From Sepiola atlantica (lineage: Eukaryota; Mollusca; Cephalopoda; Sepiida; Sepiolidae), in the NCBI GenBank assembly GCA_963556195.1, contig OY744525.1:30027269-30091268 (forward strand): a DNA stretch of 64,000 bases, written 5' to 3'. Positions 45,764 through 56,800 of the stretch are shown here, one piece after another (position 1 is the first letter of the stretch; every line of letters starts with the position of its first letter). The position numbers and the translations under genes were made by a program. Under the pieces are notes generated by a model, which was not told the DNA's origin, ran no database searches, and was given only the letters and a program-made list of their open reading frames with translations.

Positions 45764-47295
45764 ATGCTCTGCTGAACTGGCCCCTGTCCTCTCCAAACTC
45801 TACAATACATGCCTAGCCGATTCTTGCTTCCCCGATAGCTGGAAAATTGCCTCTGTGGTACCAGTCTACAAGAGTTCTGGGAATAGAACCGACCCTCAGA
45901 ACTACCGCCCAATCAGTCTACTGCCGATCTTTGCCAAAATCTTTGAATCCTTAATCAATCTAGCGATAGTACGGCACTTAGTTAATGCTAAACTTCTCTC
46001 TGACCGCCATTATGGATTTAGACAAGCACGATCTACTGCAGGCATCCTAACGGTCATCTCTGAACGCATGTATCATACACTCGACAAGGCAGGTGAAGCT
46101 AGGGCAGTAGCGCTTGATATATCCAAGGGCTTTGACAAGGTATGGCATAAAGGGCTTCTCCTGGAAATACGCTCATACGGTAGTACTGGGACACTACTTT
46201 ATATTATTAGATCCTTCCTAAACAAAAGAAAAATCCAGGTTGTCCTAGATGGCCGTTCATCTAAGCAACATGACATAAATGCTGGTGTGCCCCAGGGATC
46301 TATTCTTGGACCTTTGTTGTTCCTGGTCTATATAGACGATCTCCCTGATGACATAGTGTCTGAGATTGGTTTATTTGCTGACGACACCACGCTTTACTCT
46401 CACCATGTTGGCAAAACAGACGCGATCATATCTGAGGCAATGACTTTAGAAAATGACATCCAGGCTGTAGTGGATTGGGGCCATAAATGGTTGGTAACTT
46501 TTAATGCCGCAAAGACTAAGCTCCTTTCCTTCAACCACTACAAGAAGCCTCTCCAACCACCGATTGTCATGGCAAATAACACCCTACCTGAGAGTTCATC
46601 ATTCAAACTCCTTGGCCTAACCTTCACAGGTAACATGAATTAGAACACATACATTGAAGATATTGCCAAGGCTGCCGCAATAAAGGTTGGCTCCCTCTAC
46701 CGTGCTAGTAAACTCCTTACACCTGATATTATTTTGTATCTCTACAAAGCCACCATCCGCCCATGCATGGAGTAGTGTTGCCACATCTGGGCTGGTGCAT
46801 CATTTACTAGTCTCTCCCTCCTTGACAAAGTCCAAAAAAGAGTCGTCAACCTAATAGGTCCCTCACTGTCAGCTAAGCTCCAGCCCCTGTCCCATCGCTG
46901 CAATGTTGCATCCTTATGTTTGTTTTACAAATACGTCAATGGATTATTCTCCGATGAGTTGGCTACTCTGGTGCCCCATCGGCGTAAAATCGCTAGACTA
47001 ACTCGACATTCTACTAAATCTCATTCATTCACTTTGGAGGTCCCCAGATGCCGGAGAGCATTCTACTCAAATAGCTTCTTTCCTCGTGCTGCTGGCCTCT
47101 GGAACTCCCTCCCTGCCCCTGTTTCCCCGACAGTACTGACATGCAGAAATATAAAACTAATGTAAACAGACATTTCGCTGCTCAGATCCCAATTTAAGCT
47201 GAACCACCAATTCTTCTCCCCTTTTCTTTTTTCTCAGTAGCCCCTTACGTTTACAGTGGCGGCCTGCCTTGTTTGGGGTGAATCACGTTAAAAAA
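45764..47295 (+). mobile_element. 5'-truncated LINE with reverse transcriptase (CR1/Jockey group)
   Basis: Coding sequence starts in frame with AELAPVLSKLYNTCLADSCF, before the ORF whose first Met is at 45855. RT motifs in order: NYRPISLLPIFAKIFESLI, YGFRQARSTAGIL (46012-46050), ALDISKGFDKVWHKGLLLEI (motif A; first catalytic Asp), AGVPQGSILGPLLFLVYIDD (motif B), LFADDTTLYSH (motif C, FADD). A TAG stops the frame at 46641, and MEYCCHI is preceded by further defects, but C-terminal sequence continues (CMEstopCCHIWAGASFTS, LFYKYVNGLFSDELATLVPH, FFPRAAGLWNSLPAPVSPT) to 47165. A 3' UTR with CAGTAGCCCCTTACG and TTTGGGGTGAATCACG ends near 47290. It integrated beside the gene E arm. This is the best preserved RT of the window, yet not autonomous. 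Confidence 0.85.
45855..46643 (+). CDS. Reverse transcriptase ORF of the LINE (partial)
   Basis: 262 codons of RT palm and fingers, residues in order: YRPISLLP near 18-25, GF.QARST near 55-62, DISKGFDKVWHKG near 93-105, VPQGSILGPLLF near 147-158 and FADD near 175-178. RNA-dependent DNA polymerase that would copy its own transcript at a nicked target. The catalytic Asp residues are present, but the ORF lacks the endonuclease and thumb/C-terminal parts because of 5' truncation and a stop codon, so it is a fossil. Confidence 0.85.
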   Translation: MVPVYKSSGNRTDPQNYRPISLLPIFAKIFESLINLAIVRHLVNAKLLSDRHYGFRQARSTAGILTVISERMYHTLDKAGEARAVALDISKGFDKVWHKGLLLEIRSYGSTGTLLYIIRSFLNKRKIQVVLDGRSSKQHDINAGVPQGSILGPLLFLVYIDDLPDDIVSEIGLFADDTTLYSHHVGKTDAIISEAMTLENDIQAVVDWGHKWLVTFNAAKTKLLSFNHYKKPLQPPIVMANNTLPESSSFKLLGLTFTGNMN

Positions 47296-47299
47296 ATGC

Positions 47300-48945
47300 A
47301 AATACCGTTGCGCTGTATGGTTAATTGGAAGCAAATATAGGTTTGATGATTGAGTGTTTCTGACAGAGTAGGCCATATTCTGGCATACCCAAATATTAAC
47401 ACATTTCAGAGTTTAGACTTGTTTCGCATAAAGCAGAATATCTATAAGATTTAGGTGGAGGAAGAATTCTATATTATCAAAGATAGCTCTCAGTCCCCAA
47501 ATATTTGCGGGAGATTGCGTAAAGGTAGTAGGGGTTCGTTGTTTTACGAGTGCCCACAAAATGAATAATGTATAAAGAAAGTGGATCTCTCCAGTATTTT
47601 TACCAGTTATGTGTTGTTATTTCTAGCTGTATCAGGTGGCATAGATGATTGCGAAAATTGAATAGTTATTTAATTTCAAAATAATCTCTGATGTGTACTG
47701 GAAGCTAAATTGTTGTAAAGGACTCTCGACACTAGAGAGGATGGTTTGTTTGGGCGAGTGTAGATTACATGCAATGAACATTATTGTATGCGTAAGTTTG
47801 ATTTACCTGCAAAAGTTTAAATTCCTAATTCCTTAGCAAACAACTCATTAAGTAACAGAGAGCGATAGGTTATCAGTAGCATGCAGTTTTGATCACTTCT
47901 CAACCAGAAAAATGAAAAGATGTGATTGATGCAAAGAAAATATAATTGGAAAATATGCAAATCCATGTATGTGAATATATGCCTGACACAGGGCAAACAT
48001 ATATATTAACAAGATGGGTTATAATGGATAACATTTGTGAATGATACATATTAGTGAGGGCTCGTTTTCTTGCACGTTTTTTGTGAACAAAAATCTAATA
48101 ACCTAAAAGCAGATTTTCCAAAGAAGCAACCGTGGGGTTGTGCGTCTCGTAATGTTAACAGCAAATGTTATGATGCGGCAAGTAGAAACATCTGCTCTTA
48201 CCTCATTATTTCTGCAAAGTAGAATGCTGGAGAGATAGGTATTTCTTAGACCTCAATCGGATGCGTGTATAGAATCCAAGGTGTTGAAACTGAAACGATG
48301 CATTAATGAATTGAATGATGCACTTCGTTTATGGTATAAGCGAGTTGATAATGTGAACTAGCCTTTAAAAAAGAGAGTGAGTATATATACAAATACATTG
48401 CTTCTTTCTCATTACGCCACTAGTGACTTCATATGCATTCTGGCGATGCATGTATATTATTTCATATTCTGATTAAATGACCTATTTAACAAAAATGTAA
48501 TCTCAGAATTGAAAACATATATTTAAAGATTGAAAAGCATGAAAGTGGAACATTCTACATGTTTAGGATTCAATGTTAAGTAAACACAATATGCGATTAT
48601 AATACGTTAAAATCAATATGCTTCAGTTATATATCCAATAAACATAAAATAAGGAAGATCATCAAGGACAAATGCCGAATTGAGTGAAGATAAAAAACAG
48701 AGCTACAGAGACTGACAGGTCAAATGATGTGGATATCGACCAGATTTTGATATGATGTATGTAGAATGAGTAATATTGAGGAATCTCCAAAAGTGAACTT
48801 ACACTTCGCTGAAAACAAGTCATTAATAAAGTTAAAATCAAGGGCATGTTCCGTATCTATGTTGAGGGTAGGGAAACCCTCGGATCTTAATAGTGTTTGT
48901 TATTCTGATGTCACTTATGTTAGTCTGAAGAATGGATCAAGCAGG
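47300..48945. other. Gene-free stretch
   Basis: No recognised gene. Minus ORF 48662-48847 and plus ORF 48766-48957 overlap and are unsupported. Confidence 0.5.
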
Positions 48946-49194
48946 GTGGTGTTGTAATCTTCGCTTGTGGCAAGCTGAACAAAATAGCTCTTATATGATA
49001 GGCAGATTTGACAGAATGTTTAGTGCCTATGCTAAACAGAAGTTGCACACTGATGTTCTCTGACATGAATCCCGTTGGAATCGCAAGACTCTCATAAAGA
49101 ATTTCAGTTGTTGCTATTAATAATAGTAAAACCTGCGAGAATTCACACCTACCAACAATTAATTTATCTTTTATTTTTAACATAGTGTACCCTA

Positions 49195-49705
49195 AAGAAT
49201 GCGTAAAGGACTACTGAGCATTAGGGTGACAGTTTTTGAGGTAATCCTTAATTGGGAACTGTGCAGAGAAATTTTTTTAAACATTACTTTTAAATTTCTG
49301 CATGTCAGTATAATCCAGAAAACAGAAAGCAGGGGATAGTTCAGAAGGCCGGCAGGCGGGGTAAGAAGTTGTTAGAATAGAAGGTTTTCCAGTCTCTGCG
49401 AACCTCTGCAGTAAATGGATGGGGGTTAGCTAGTTGTCGAGTACATTTACGTCAATATATAAGTATAACAGAAGTTCATCGAACAGAACATTCAATTGAA
49501 GTACTTGAAAATCAAGCACAAGGACGCCACATTGCGGCTATGGGGCATGGGTCGGAGCTTGGTTGATAGTGACGAACCTATTAGATCAGCGACCCTTTTT
49601 TGGTCCTTGCCTGCGAGGTAGAAACAATTGGATAATTGGCCCGCACATATGTTACAATGATACTCAATGCATAAGCGGATGGTGGCTTGGTAGAGATATA
49701 ATATA
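49195..49705 (-). mobile_element. LINE 3' end, minus strand
   Basis: The reverse complement holds the LINE end seen at 46740-47290 and 62575-63130 (TATATCTCTACCAAGCCACC, CCATGCCCCATAGCCGCAAT). Strongly decayed; the ORF 49563-49760 lies antisense. Confidence 0.7.
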
Positions 49706-49744
49706 TACTCAGAAAAATGTCGACATTTTAAAAAAATCGATTTC

Positions 49745-51035
49745 TGAAATGGTGGATTAGAAGTCTACTGATGAAGAGTTACAAAGGAACCGTTCAAATT
49801 GAATGTCACGGAATGAAATAAAATCAATTTCACTTGTTGACTCAGTAAAAAAATCCGGCTCACCGCTCGCTCGACGTTTTTTCTCCTTTATTCCTTTTTT
49901 TTTATTTGATCCAGTTTAGGAATGAAGTGGCATTTTTCTTCCCTCTTTTATTGAGTTTACTCTAACACATAATATCCAACTCGATCTGCATAACTACACA
50001 TGAATTTCCTGTTCCAAAAGTTAAAATAAAAATAACTAAAATTAAGCCGGTATTTGTAATCCATCGGGCAATGTTCGAATCATCGCTCTAGTCTTTAATT
50101 TTTAACTCACACACCAGACGGACTTTCTTTGGCCTAATTCTAGTCGAGTAAGGCAAAACCGCTTGCCTTTAATAATCACTGTTTAAAATAAGACAATGTT
50201 TTGTCAACGGGAATTTTTATATACGAATTCCTTTAATCTAAAAGCGACATATCGTCCCTTTTCACCAACGTATGTGAGCATCCGGAATCTACCCGAGCCA
50301 TGCATTCCGTCCTTGACCACTTTTACAACATATAATTTGCATTTCTTCTTTTTACTTGGTCGGCAAGAAGGTTGGCGCTTACGTATCTAACCATTGGGTA
50401 TTTCCCTGCCACTCTGATTAAATGTGCTGACGTCCATTGCATCGAAAACACGGATTTTCACTTTCAACCTTCTGCACATTACTATCTGACTCTTTCTGTC
50501 TGAGCTGTTTTAGAAACCCTGACACAGATTCACACGCCATCCATCTTTTAATCAGTGATTGTCAAACCAGTCGAGTCAAGCGAGCAATTTTTTGCCAGAA
50601 ATCTGTATGTTTCCACTGGACGCTTCGGCACATATTAGTCGATCGCGTAAATCTTATCCATCACATATGCAGTCATAATCGCCCGTTTTATTTGTTCCGC
50701 GCCTGCCCTCTCTACTTCACTCAGCTGTCTGTACACGGAAAGAGCACCATCTCGTAGCCGTAATGGAACAAAGACGCTCAGTTTTGTCGGTAGCGCAGAG
50801 TTTACGAATTAACTCCACATTTTCTATCCAGTAAACGATGGGTATGTCAGTTGTAGCACCGCTAACTTCCGAAATTAGGCGGATGTCGAAAACCTTGAGA
50901 GTTGAAGTGTATACGCCGAAATAGCTTAAAAGAGAGGATTTAGAAGTCTATCGAAGATGAGTGTTCACTATGACTCCAAAGGGACTGTTAACAATAAATG
51001 TGACGGGATTAAATAGATGTATAACCAATTAATGT
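49745..51035 (-). mobile_element. Deleted Ty3/gypsy-type LTR element, minus strand
   Basis: 3' LTR at 49745-49969 (minus strand TGTGTTAGAG to ATTTCA) and a truncated 5' LTR at about 50928-51035; both contain TTCCGTGACATT-like, ACGG/CAGTCCCTTT and TAGACTTCTAA words shared with the copy at 60130-62527. The internal 960 bp encodes only gag debris in reverse complement (FDIRLISEVSGATTD, CYRC-type knuckle near 50430). Plus-strand ORFs 50196-50390 and 50437-50757 are antisense shadows of this gag. Pol is missing. Confidence 0.75.
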
Positions 51036-51136
51036 TCTGAATGCGGTTGGTTATATATCTGAAGAGACCGATCTAGGGCGAAATAATTTATAATGTGTAC
51101 AACTCAAATGTGTGCCTAGTTCTTTTTCCATTTTAA

Positions 51137-51140
51137 AATT

Positions 51141-51178
<38 letters not shown>
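51137..51178. repeat. (TA)n microsatellite
   Basis: About 21 TA units. Confidence 0.95.
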
Positions 51179-51180
<2 letters not shown>

Positions 51181-52900
51181 GCGATGGCAATAGGCTCGTA
51201 AACCATACTTATTCTTCGCATTGTTCTTCACTAATATGTGAGCTGATGGTTTTGATTCAGCAAAAGATATTCGCAAGTTGAACAACCTCTTTTGACAATC
51301 TCTGCTGAGAAGGTCATGTGCTTTGTTCGAAATTGCATGGCTTTTCCTGAATATTCTATATGTTCTATGAAAAACCTGATTCACAAAATTGTCTCAAGAC
51401 TATCTTTCTTGCCGTGTAAGTATCGAATTGAGTAAGTAAAGTTAGCAAGTTTTGTTCACTAACTTTGAAGCTTTTCAGTTTTAATTTTGTGTGGCAATGC
51501 AACAATCCTTTTCAGTAATAATAGTGAAATGTCAGCACTGAAGTGGGTTCCAACACATCTTAACAGCTAGTATTGTTTCGTTCATTTTCTTCTCCACCGC
51601 TGGGTAGTATAAGTTTGCGATACTATTCGTGATAGGAAAGGTGCAGTACGGGCCGACGTATTTAGTGCTACCGTCAGGGTTTAAAAGGCTTCAAATTCAT
51701 TATGCCTCGTTGGAAATGGTTTTATCTTGTAGAGATGACGCGCGCCTTGTATGGTTATTGTGTAATGAATTTAAACTACTATGCAAACATTTCAAGTATA
51801 CGTTCTGGTGTTAAAGCTCCCTCAGTGTTTAGACGTTCCCATCTACAATTTACCTAGTTCGTTTCAAACGTGTTAAAAGATCTCCTTCATATACGTTGAT
51901 CAATCCAATAGCAGTTTATTCTTCCCTGCATCAGCTGAACATCTTTTCACTTTTCTGTCATGTTAACTTTGTTTCTGCCCACCCAATTTAATGTTTTTCG
52001 GATGATGGAATGTATCGACACATTTGCCAATTACTCTTTGAAAAGACTGCAACACCATGTAAAACGCCAAAAGTGAAAAAAAAAAACAAGAGAAAAAGGG
52101 ATTTCTCTTTTAAATGACTGACGTACGAAACAATCCGTCCTTTAACACTTAGAATATTCTATTTGACGACTTCGTAATTCTCACAGCAGATCATTTACAA
52201 AATACGTTCAGACATGTATTGCGGCGCCTGCTTTTTTTTCACAAAGCACGTGTTCATAACGCATCAATCGCTTAGTTTCAGATGTCTAATTACTTCACTG
52301 AAATCATGTAAGCAAAGTCAAACACTCTTCTTTAAAAAACAGGATAAACCATTCTAACGTCGCACAACCCATGTTCTTGTTCGCTATTTCTAAAAGACTT
52401 CTCCCTGATCTCATGAGCAAACAAGTAATTGTGTAGATATGGCGTTTTGTCTCAGCTTTCTAATGGGACTTCTAAGATATCTTTCTCGATGGAGCTCACG
52501 GAAAACTTGCTTTAGTTTTCGGTGTAAGTTCCGTCAACCAACTCGGGTAACTCGATGCCAATAACGGTGACACGCCGTTTTGTAAGTTGGTGGAATATCG
52601 GCTATTAGGAGTTTTGTTGAGACAGAGTGTCTTATATCCAGTTATCCACTGGAATGAAACATGGTGTATAAACAAGCACGACTGGCAGTCTTTAATTACT
52701 GCAAAATCGATGTTATTGTGCGTAATTGCAATCCATCTCACCCCAGTGTCCCAGCTGATATGGTGTATTTTCATTATCTCGGCTGGGTCCTGCACAAAAT
52801 CGGCATATACCGGTCGTACATAATCAACTTTTGTTTTACAGGTATCACATTATTTTTGTGAAACTTGCGTCAATTATTCAGCTAATTTGCAGTTACTCAT
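51179..52900. other. Gene-free stretch
   Basis: 51405-51600 (GAGTAAGTAAAGTTAGCAAG, TTTTAATTTTGTGTGGCAATGC) resembles 53740-53910. Overlapping ORFs on both strands at 52496-52861 contain no recognised domain; the minus one (PAEIMKIHHISWDTGVRWIA) could be transposon-derived. Confidence 0.4.
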
Positions 52901-53420
52901 ACTTCAGAATCCTTATGTTGAATTGAAGTATGTCATTTTATTAGTTCGTAACCTATTACCAATGGAAGGCTGTATATATCTGTATGAATCCGAAACTATA
53001 ATATTACTATCAATTGTATGTTTAATGCTCACTTCAGTTTACTACTCGATCTAAGAATAATATCCAATGTTGTCACCAAGTAAACATTCAGTGGCAGTTA
53101 TATTATAGGAACACTTTTCGTATAGTGCATAACCTTCTTTTTAGCATTACACTTGCTGTTTTTGTGCGCAACCCTTCTTCACATAGGTCCTTCTCTATAT
53201 GGAACCAGTTTGCATATTCAACCCAAGCCGTAAATGTGCATTATAATTCAAAATACTGATGTTGAATTATTCATTATGTCCTCTTATTAGTTCGTAAACT
53301 ATTACCTATGGAAGACTGTATATGCTTGTATGAAAGCGGAACTATACTATTACTCTTATCGATTGTATTGTTAATGCTCAATAATATCTACTACTCTATC
53401 TAAGACTAATATCCAATGTT
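52890..53420. repeat. Direct repeat of about 340-bp spacing
   Basis: TTAGTTCGTAACCTATTACC, GGAAGGCTGTATAT, TTACTACTCGATCTAAGA and AATATCCAATGTT at 52940-53070 recur at 53285-53420 with small changes. Confidence 0.8.
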
Positions 53421-53509
53421 TCAAAGGGTTGTAGAGTATAAGACCATCTCCTCAAAAAATACCTTACGATAGTGTCGTATATATTCGTTCGTCGTCATGT
53501 TAAATAGTA

Positions 53510-54120
53510 AAGAGTACGTTTGCTTTTATTCATCTGATTATTTGAATTTACAGGACTGCGTTCAGACGTACACGAAGACTAGGATTATGTTGTCAGTGGG
53601 TATCTACTAAAATGTAATTTCAACATTTGGTTGCTAAAAACAGACATGGTGTCACATGGCTTTAGATAAAAGGGAGATAGTGAGGTTAATCAGTTCGTTC
53701 TAAAGCGTTGAGCGAACTGCAAGTATTTGAGAAGTGTCAAATTCAGTTAGTAAAGTAAGTAAGTTACAGTCTCTATTCATGAATTTTGTCGGTTTTAATT
53801 GTGTACTGCTATGCCACTATTCAACGTAAAGCCAACAAAAGCCTAGTCAGTGGTATGCCATGTCAGAACTAAAGTAGGTAGTTACACATCCTACCAGCCA
53901 GTACGTTTGCTTGTATTCATCTGATGATTTGGTTACGCAGGACAACGTTCACAAATACACAAGAAATGTGGGTCATGATGTCAGCGAGTATGCACTCAAA
54001 TATCACTTCAACCTGCTGTGCATGAAAGCGAACGTAGCGTCAGATGGTCTAAGAGAAAGGGTTCAATGAATGTAACTCAGTTGATTTAAAAGCGTTCAGC
54101 GAACAGCAAGTGTAAGAGAA
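53510..54120. repeat. Direct repeat of about 395-bp spacing in the F upstream arm
   Basis: AGTACGTTTGCTTTTATTCATCTGAT at 53512 recurs at 53902 (TTGTATTCATCTGAT); each is followed by ACACAAGAA/ACACGAAGA, GATGTCAG.G.GTAT, TCACTTCAACCTG/TAATTTCAACATT and AAGCGTT.AGCGAAC.GCAAGT. The second copy also matches the E arm at 45440-45600 in inverse orientation. Confidence 0.8.
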
Positions 54121-55259
54121 TGACTTAAGATATATGAAAAAGGGGTTTCTACCGCCACCAGAAGAGAAAACGACGTCACTAGCAAAATAATTCGTCTTTA
54201 CTCAAAATTTACAATATTTTCGTTTCTTAGGTTGTTGTAAGACTGAAATTCATGAGCGTAAGTCACCCAATGGAGTCGATCAGGAACGAAAGACATCCGT
54301 CACGGGACAAGCAGACGACGTGTTATCATTTCTGACTTGCATTCGATAACAAGGTATGTTTATCAACTCTCTTGTATTTTATTTAATAGTGACTTACGAT
54401 ACATTTGAATTCCGTAACATGTAACAATCATACCATTCAATGCAATAGGATAGATAAGTGTTTCTTAATTGAAACAAAGTGGTTTGGATCACTTGTCCTG
54501 TAACTGCTCAGATACACGTTGTATCTATCGATTAAGAAAGGTATTTCCGTTTTAAATGGCATCATCATATTTGTGGGTTATTAAAACTTAAAACATTTGT
54601 GGATTCCGTTTATATACAACTACGCTCTTACATGCGACCAGTGAAGACGATCCGTTATAGAGGAAATTCCTTTCATATTTTACTGATGAAGAAAACTATT
54701 TTTTGCTCACGAGTATAATTCATAAGTTAGTAAACGTTAAATATAAGATTGATTTACATTAGACATACAGTTTATACAATAGGTAAGTAAGAACTTTGTA
54801 TTTTACTTAAAACTTCATTATACTAAACTGTTTTATTAGATATATTCTTCTTTAGTAGATATTGAAATGAATTAATTTTGCTTGATTATCTTGTTGTAAG
54901 CTTTTTCACCGTAAAAATTCCAATGAATTTTGAGACGTGATCTTCTATTTTACATTAACAGCGTTTAGAATTAAAATCTCAGTTCATAAATTATTTTGTA
55001 TTTATTCTTTCGCGAACATTGCTTTCATATTCTTATTTATATTCGAAATAATTAACTAAGCTTAATCGATTAAATGACCTAGTCATTATCAATTTAAAAA
55101 GCCATAATAAGAAAAAAAGAAAATATTTAACAAGAAAAGCATTTATATTTTATTATTATTATATTTAATTGGGAATCTAATGTATTTTCTCATGAAGTTT
55201 ACATATTTATGTGTTTGCTTGAATTATTAAGTAGTGCCGGGTACTCGAGTATGTTTTAT

Positions 55260-55267
55260 TATATAAG
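55260..55267 (+). promoter_or_regulatory. TATA box of gene F
   Basis: TATATAAG, 156 nt before the ATG. The 5' leader between them contains a short tandem repeat (CTATTGTCTAAGA, four copies at about 55339-55400). Confidence 0.65.
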
Positions 55268-55423
55268 AAGACGGAGTAAGATTGTGACAATTCTTTTGGT
55301 TGAGACAACAACGAGGGACGTTTTCGCTCGCTGAAACCTATTGTCTAAGATTATCTATTGTCTAAGACTATCTATTGTCTAAGACTATCGATTGTCTAAG
55401 ACTATTCGAAACAAAGAATCACG

Positions 55424-56329
55424 ATGAAAACCAACATCTCTATGTTCATCTTACCACTTCTTCTATTTTCTTTAATGGTATTATTCTGCGAAGGAAAGAT
55501 AAAAAACGATGACCAACCCGGCATGAAAAAGTTAGATTTTGTAAATCCAAACTTCAAAGGGTATCTCGGACACTCAGTAGTCAACCCAACACCGGCAGAT
55601 GATAAATTGTCTTATTTGAGAGATGGCACACCTGTTGCCATACCTGGCACGAAAAGATTGAATTTACTTAATCGAAAAATCGAAAAGACTCTCGGCCAGT
55701 ACATAGTCGACATGCCATCCGCACACATCTATGATTCTCATTGGAGAAGAGACACACCCGTTGGGAATCCCAGAATGGAGAAATTAGATTTCTTAAAAGG
55801 AAACAACAAAAAATATCTCGTTAATCCAATAGTCAAGGTGGCATACAATAACATAAAAGATTCTAATTGGAGAAAAGACAACCTCATCAGTCCACTGGAC
55901 ATGAAAAAATTAGATTTTTGCATTCGAACCTTGGAAACGATACTTACCCACTCTATAGTCGATATGGCAACACATAATAAACATTCTCGTTTGACACGGG
56001 AGACACCTGTAGGGCCAATCGGCATGACGAAAGTAGATTTTCGGAATCGAAAGCTCGAAAAAAATCCCGTCCAGCCAGAAGTAAACATGGCCGCCGCAAG
56101 CAATCAAGAATCTAATTCTGTAATGGGTAGACTCGTTGGTTCACCTGGGATAAATACATTTGAATTCTTACATCGAAGCATTGAAAATGGTGTCAGCCAG
56201 TCAGTAGTCGACATGCCCACCGCAAATGATAAACATTCTAATTTCGCAACGGTCACACGCGTTGCCCCACCCAACATAAAGAAATCAGATTGGCTAAATC
56301 GAAACATCAAAGGGTACTCAGGCCATTAA
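55424..56329 (+). CDS. Secreted 42-residue tandem-repeat protein (family copy F)
   Basis: 301 residues, intronless, the largest intact gene of the window. Residues 1-24 (MKTNISMFILPLLLFSLMVL, FCEG) are a signal peptide, so the protein should be exported. The mature part is seven units; the Leu of the KLDF-like word lies at 37, 79, 121, 163, 204, 246 and 288, a period of 42 residues. A typical unit reads PxxMKKLDF...(I/L)EKxLGxSxVDM...basic...TPVG. Basic sites WRR (107-109), NWRK (149-151), LTR (190-192) sit before DTPVG, DNLIS and ETPVG. No Cys except C22 and C166, so the fold is not disulfide-based. Unit 7 is cut by TAA at 56327, where other units have S; the frame stays open for 25 more codons to a TAA at 56402, so the stop looks recent. 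Upstream TATA and downstream AATAAA complete the gene. Function unknown; a precursor cleaved into repeated peptides, or a repetitive structural secretion, are the two readings I would test. Confidence 0.8.
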   Translation: MKTNISMFILPLLLFSLMVLFCEGKIKNDDQPGMKKLDFVNPNFKGYLGHSVVNPTPADDKLSYLRDGTPVAIPGTKRLNLLNRKIEKTLGQYIVDMPSAHIYDSHWRRDTPVGNPRMEKLDFLKGNNKKYLVNPIVKVAYNNIKDSNWRKDNLISPLDMKKLDFCIRTLETILTHSIVDMATHNKHSRLTRETPVGPIGMTKVDFRNRKLEKNPVQPEVNMAAASNQESNSVMGRLVGSPGINTFEFLHRSIENGVSQSVVDMPTANDKHSNFATVTRVAPPNIKKSDWLNRNIKGYSGH

Positions 56330-56751
56330 TTAGTCGACATAGACGTTGCAAACGATGAAGAGTATCATTTGATAACTACGAAAACAACAAGAATAGCAAA
56401 CATGTAAACAGGCGCACTAAACAAAGTGGTGCTCGTACCGACTGAAATGTTCGAAAAATTGATCCTAATGAACAACGACAAAAATGATTTAAATGCTTGC
56501 GTCTACTAGTTTAGAATGTTATTAGCGTGGATAAATGATTATGTTTATCTGTTTTAATCGTGGATTAACGAGTTGCCAAATCACACGGATTCGGAAAGAT
56601 TATATAGATTGAAATGACATTTATAAAATGAAGACAATTTTTTAATAAGAATAAATTATTAAAGAAAATACCATTTTCGTAACTGTCCTAACCGGCTTAA
56701 AAAATGATTTTGAATCCTTTTTTACTTTGCCTTCCTGTTATTCTATACTTG

Positions 56752-56757
56752 AATAAA
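56752..56757 (+). terminator. Poly(A) signal of gene F
   Basis: AATAAA in ACTTGAATAAAGTCTATTTC followed by TAATAGTCATTTTGTC, the family 3' end. Confidence 0.75.
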
Positions 56758-56800
56758 GTCTATTTCTAATAGTCATTTTGTCAAGTCATTATTTATATAC

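Larger units (their letters stand above)
48950..51035 (-). repeat. Left arm of inverted duplication 2 (LTR element plus LINE)
   Basis: Inverse homologue of about 60130-63300. Shared in the same order: LTR, gag, LTR, a spacer AAATCGATTT..GTCGACATTT, the LINE 3' end, and LINE-flanking sequence (AATAGCAACAACTGAAA, GATTCATGTCAGAGAACATC at 49055-49110 versus 63220-63285). Because flanking sequence is shared, this is a segmental duplication and not two independent insertions. Confidence 0.8.
53930..56800 (+). repeat. Right arm of inverted duplication 1 (gene F block)
   Basis: Inverse homologue of 43011-45600; see that entry. In the F arm the AGTCGATCAGGAACGAAAGACATCCGTCACGGGAC block occurs once, in the E arm twice. 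Confidence 0.8.

Noticed and set aside
50437..50757. 106-codon plus ORF with several Cys and His
   Set aside because: Antisense of the gag region of the minus-strand LTR element; a matching antisense frame appears at 60542-60846 over the other gag.
52496..52823. Overlapping 78-99 codon ORFs on opposite strands
   Set aside because: No domain, signal peptide, promoter or paralogue; cannot support a gene.
55738..56103. 121-codon ORF antisense to gene F, plus smaller ones at 55402-55584, 55910-56107 and 56104-56310
   Set aside because: Shadows of the repeat structure of F; the plus frame has signal peptide, promoter and paralogue support.
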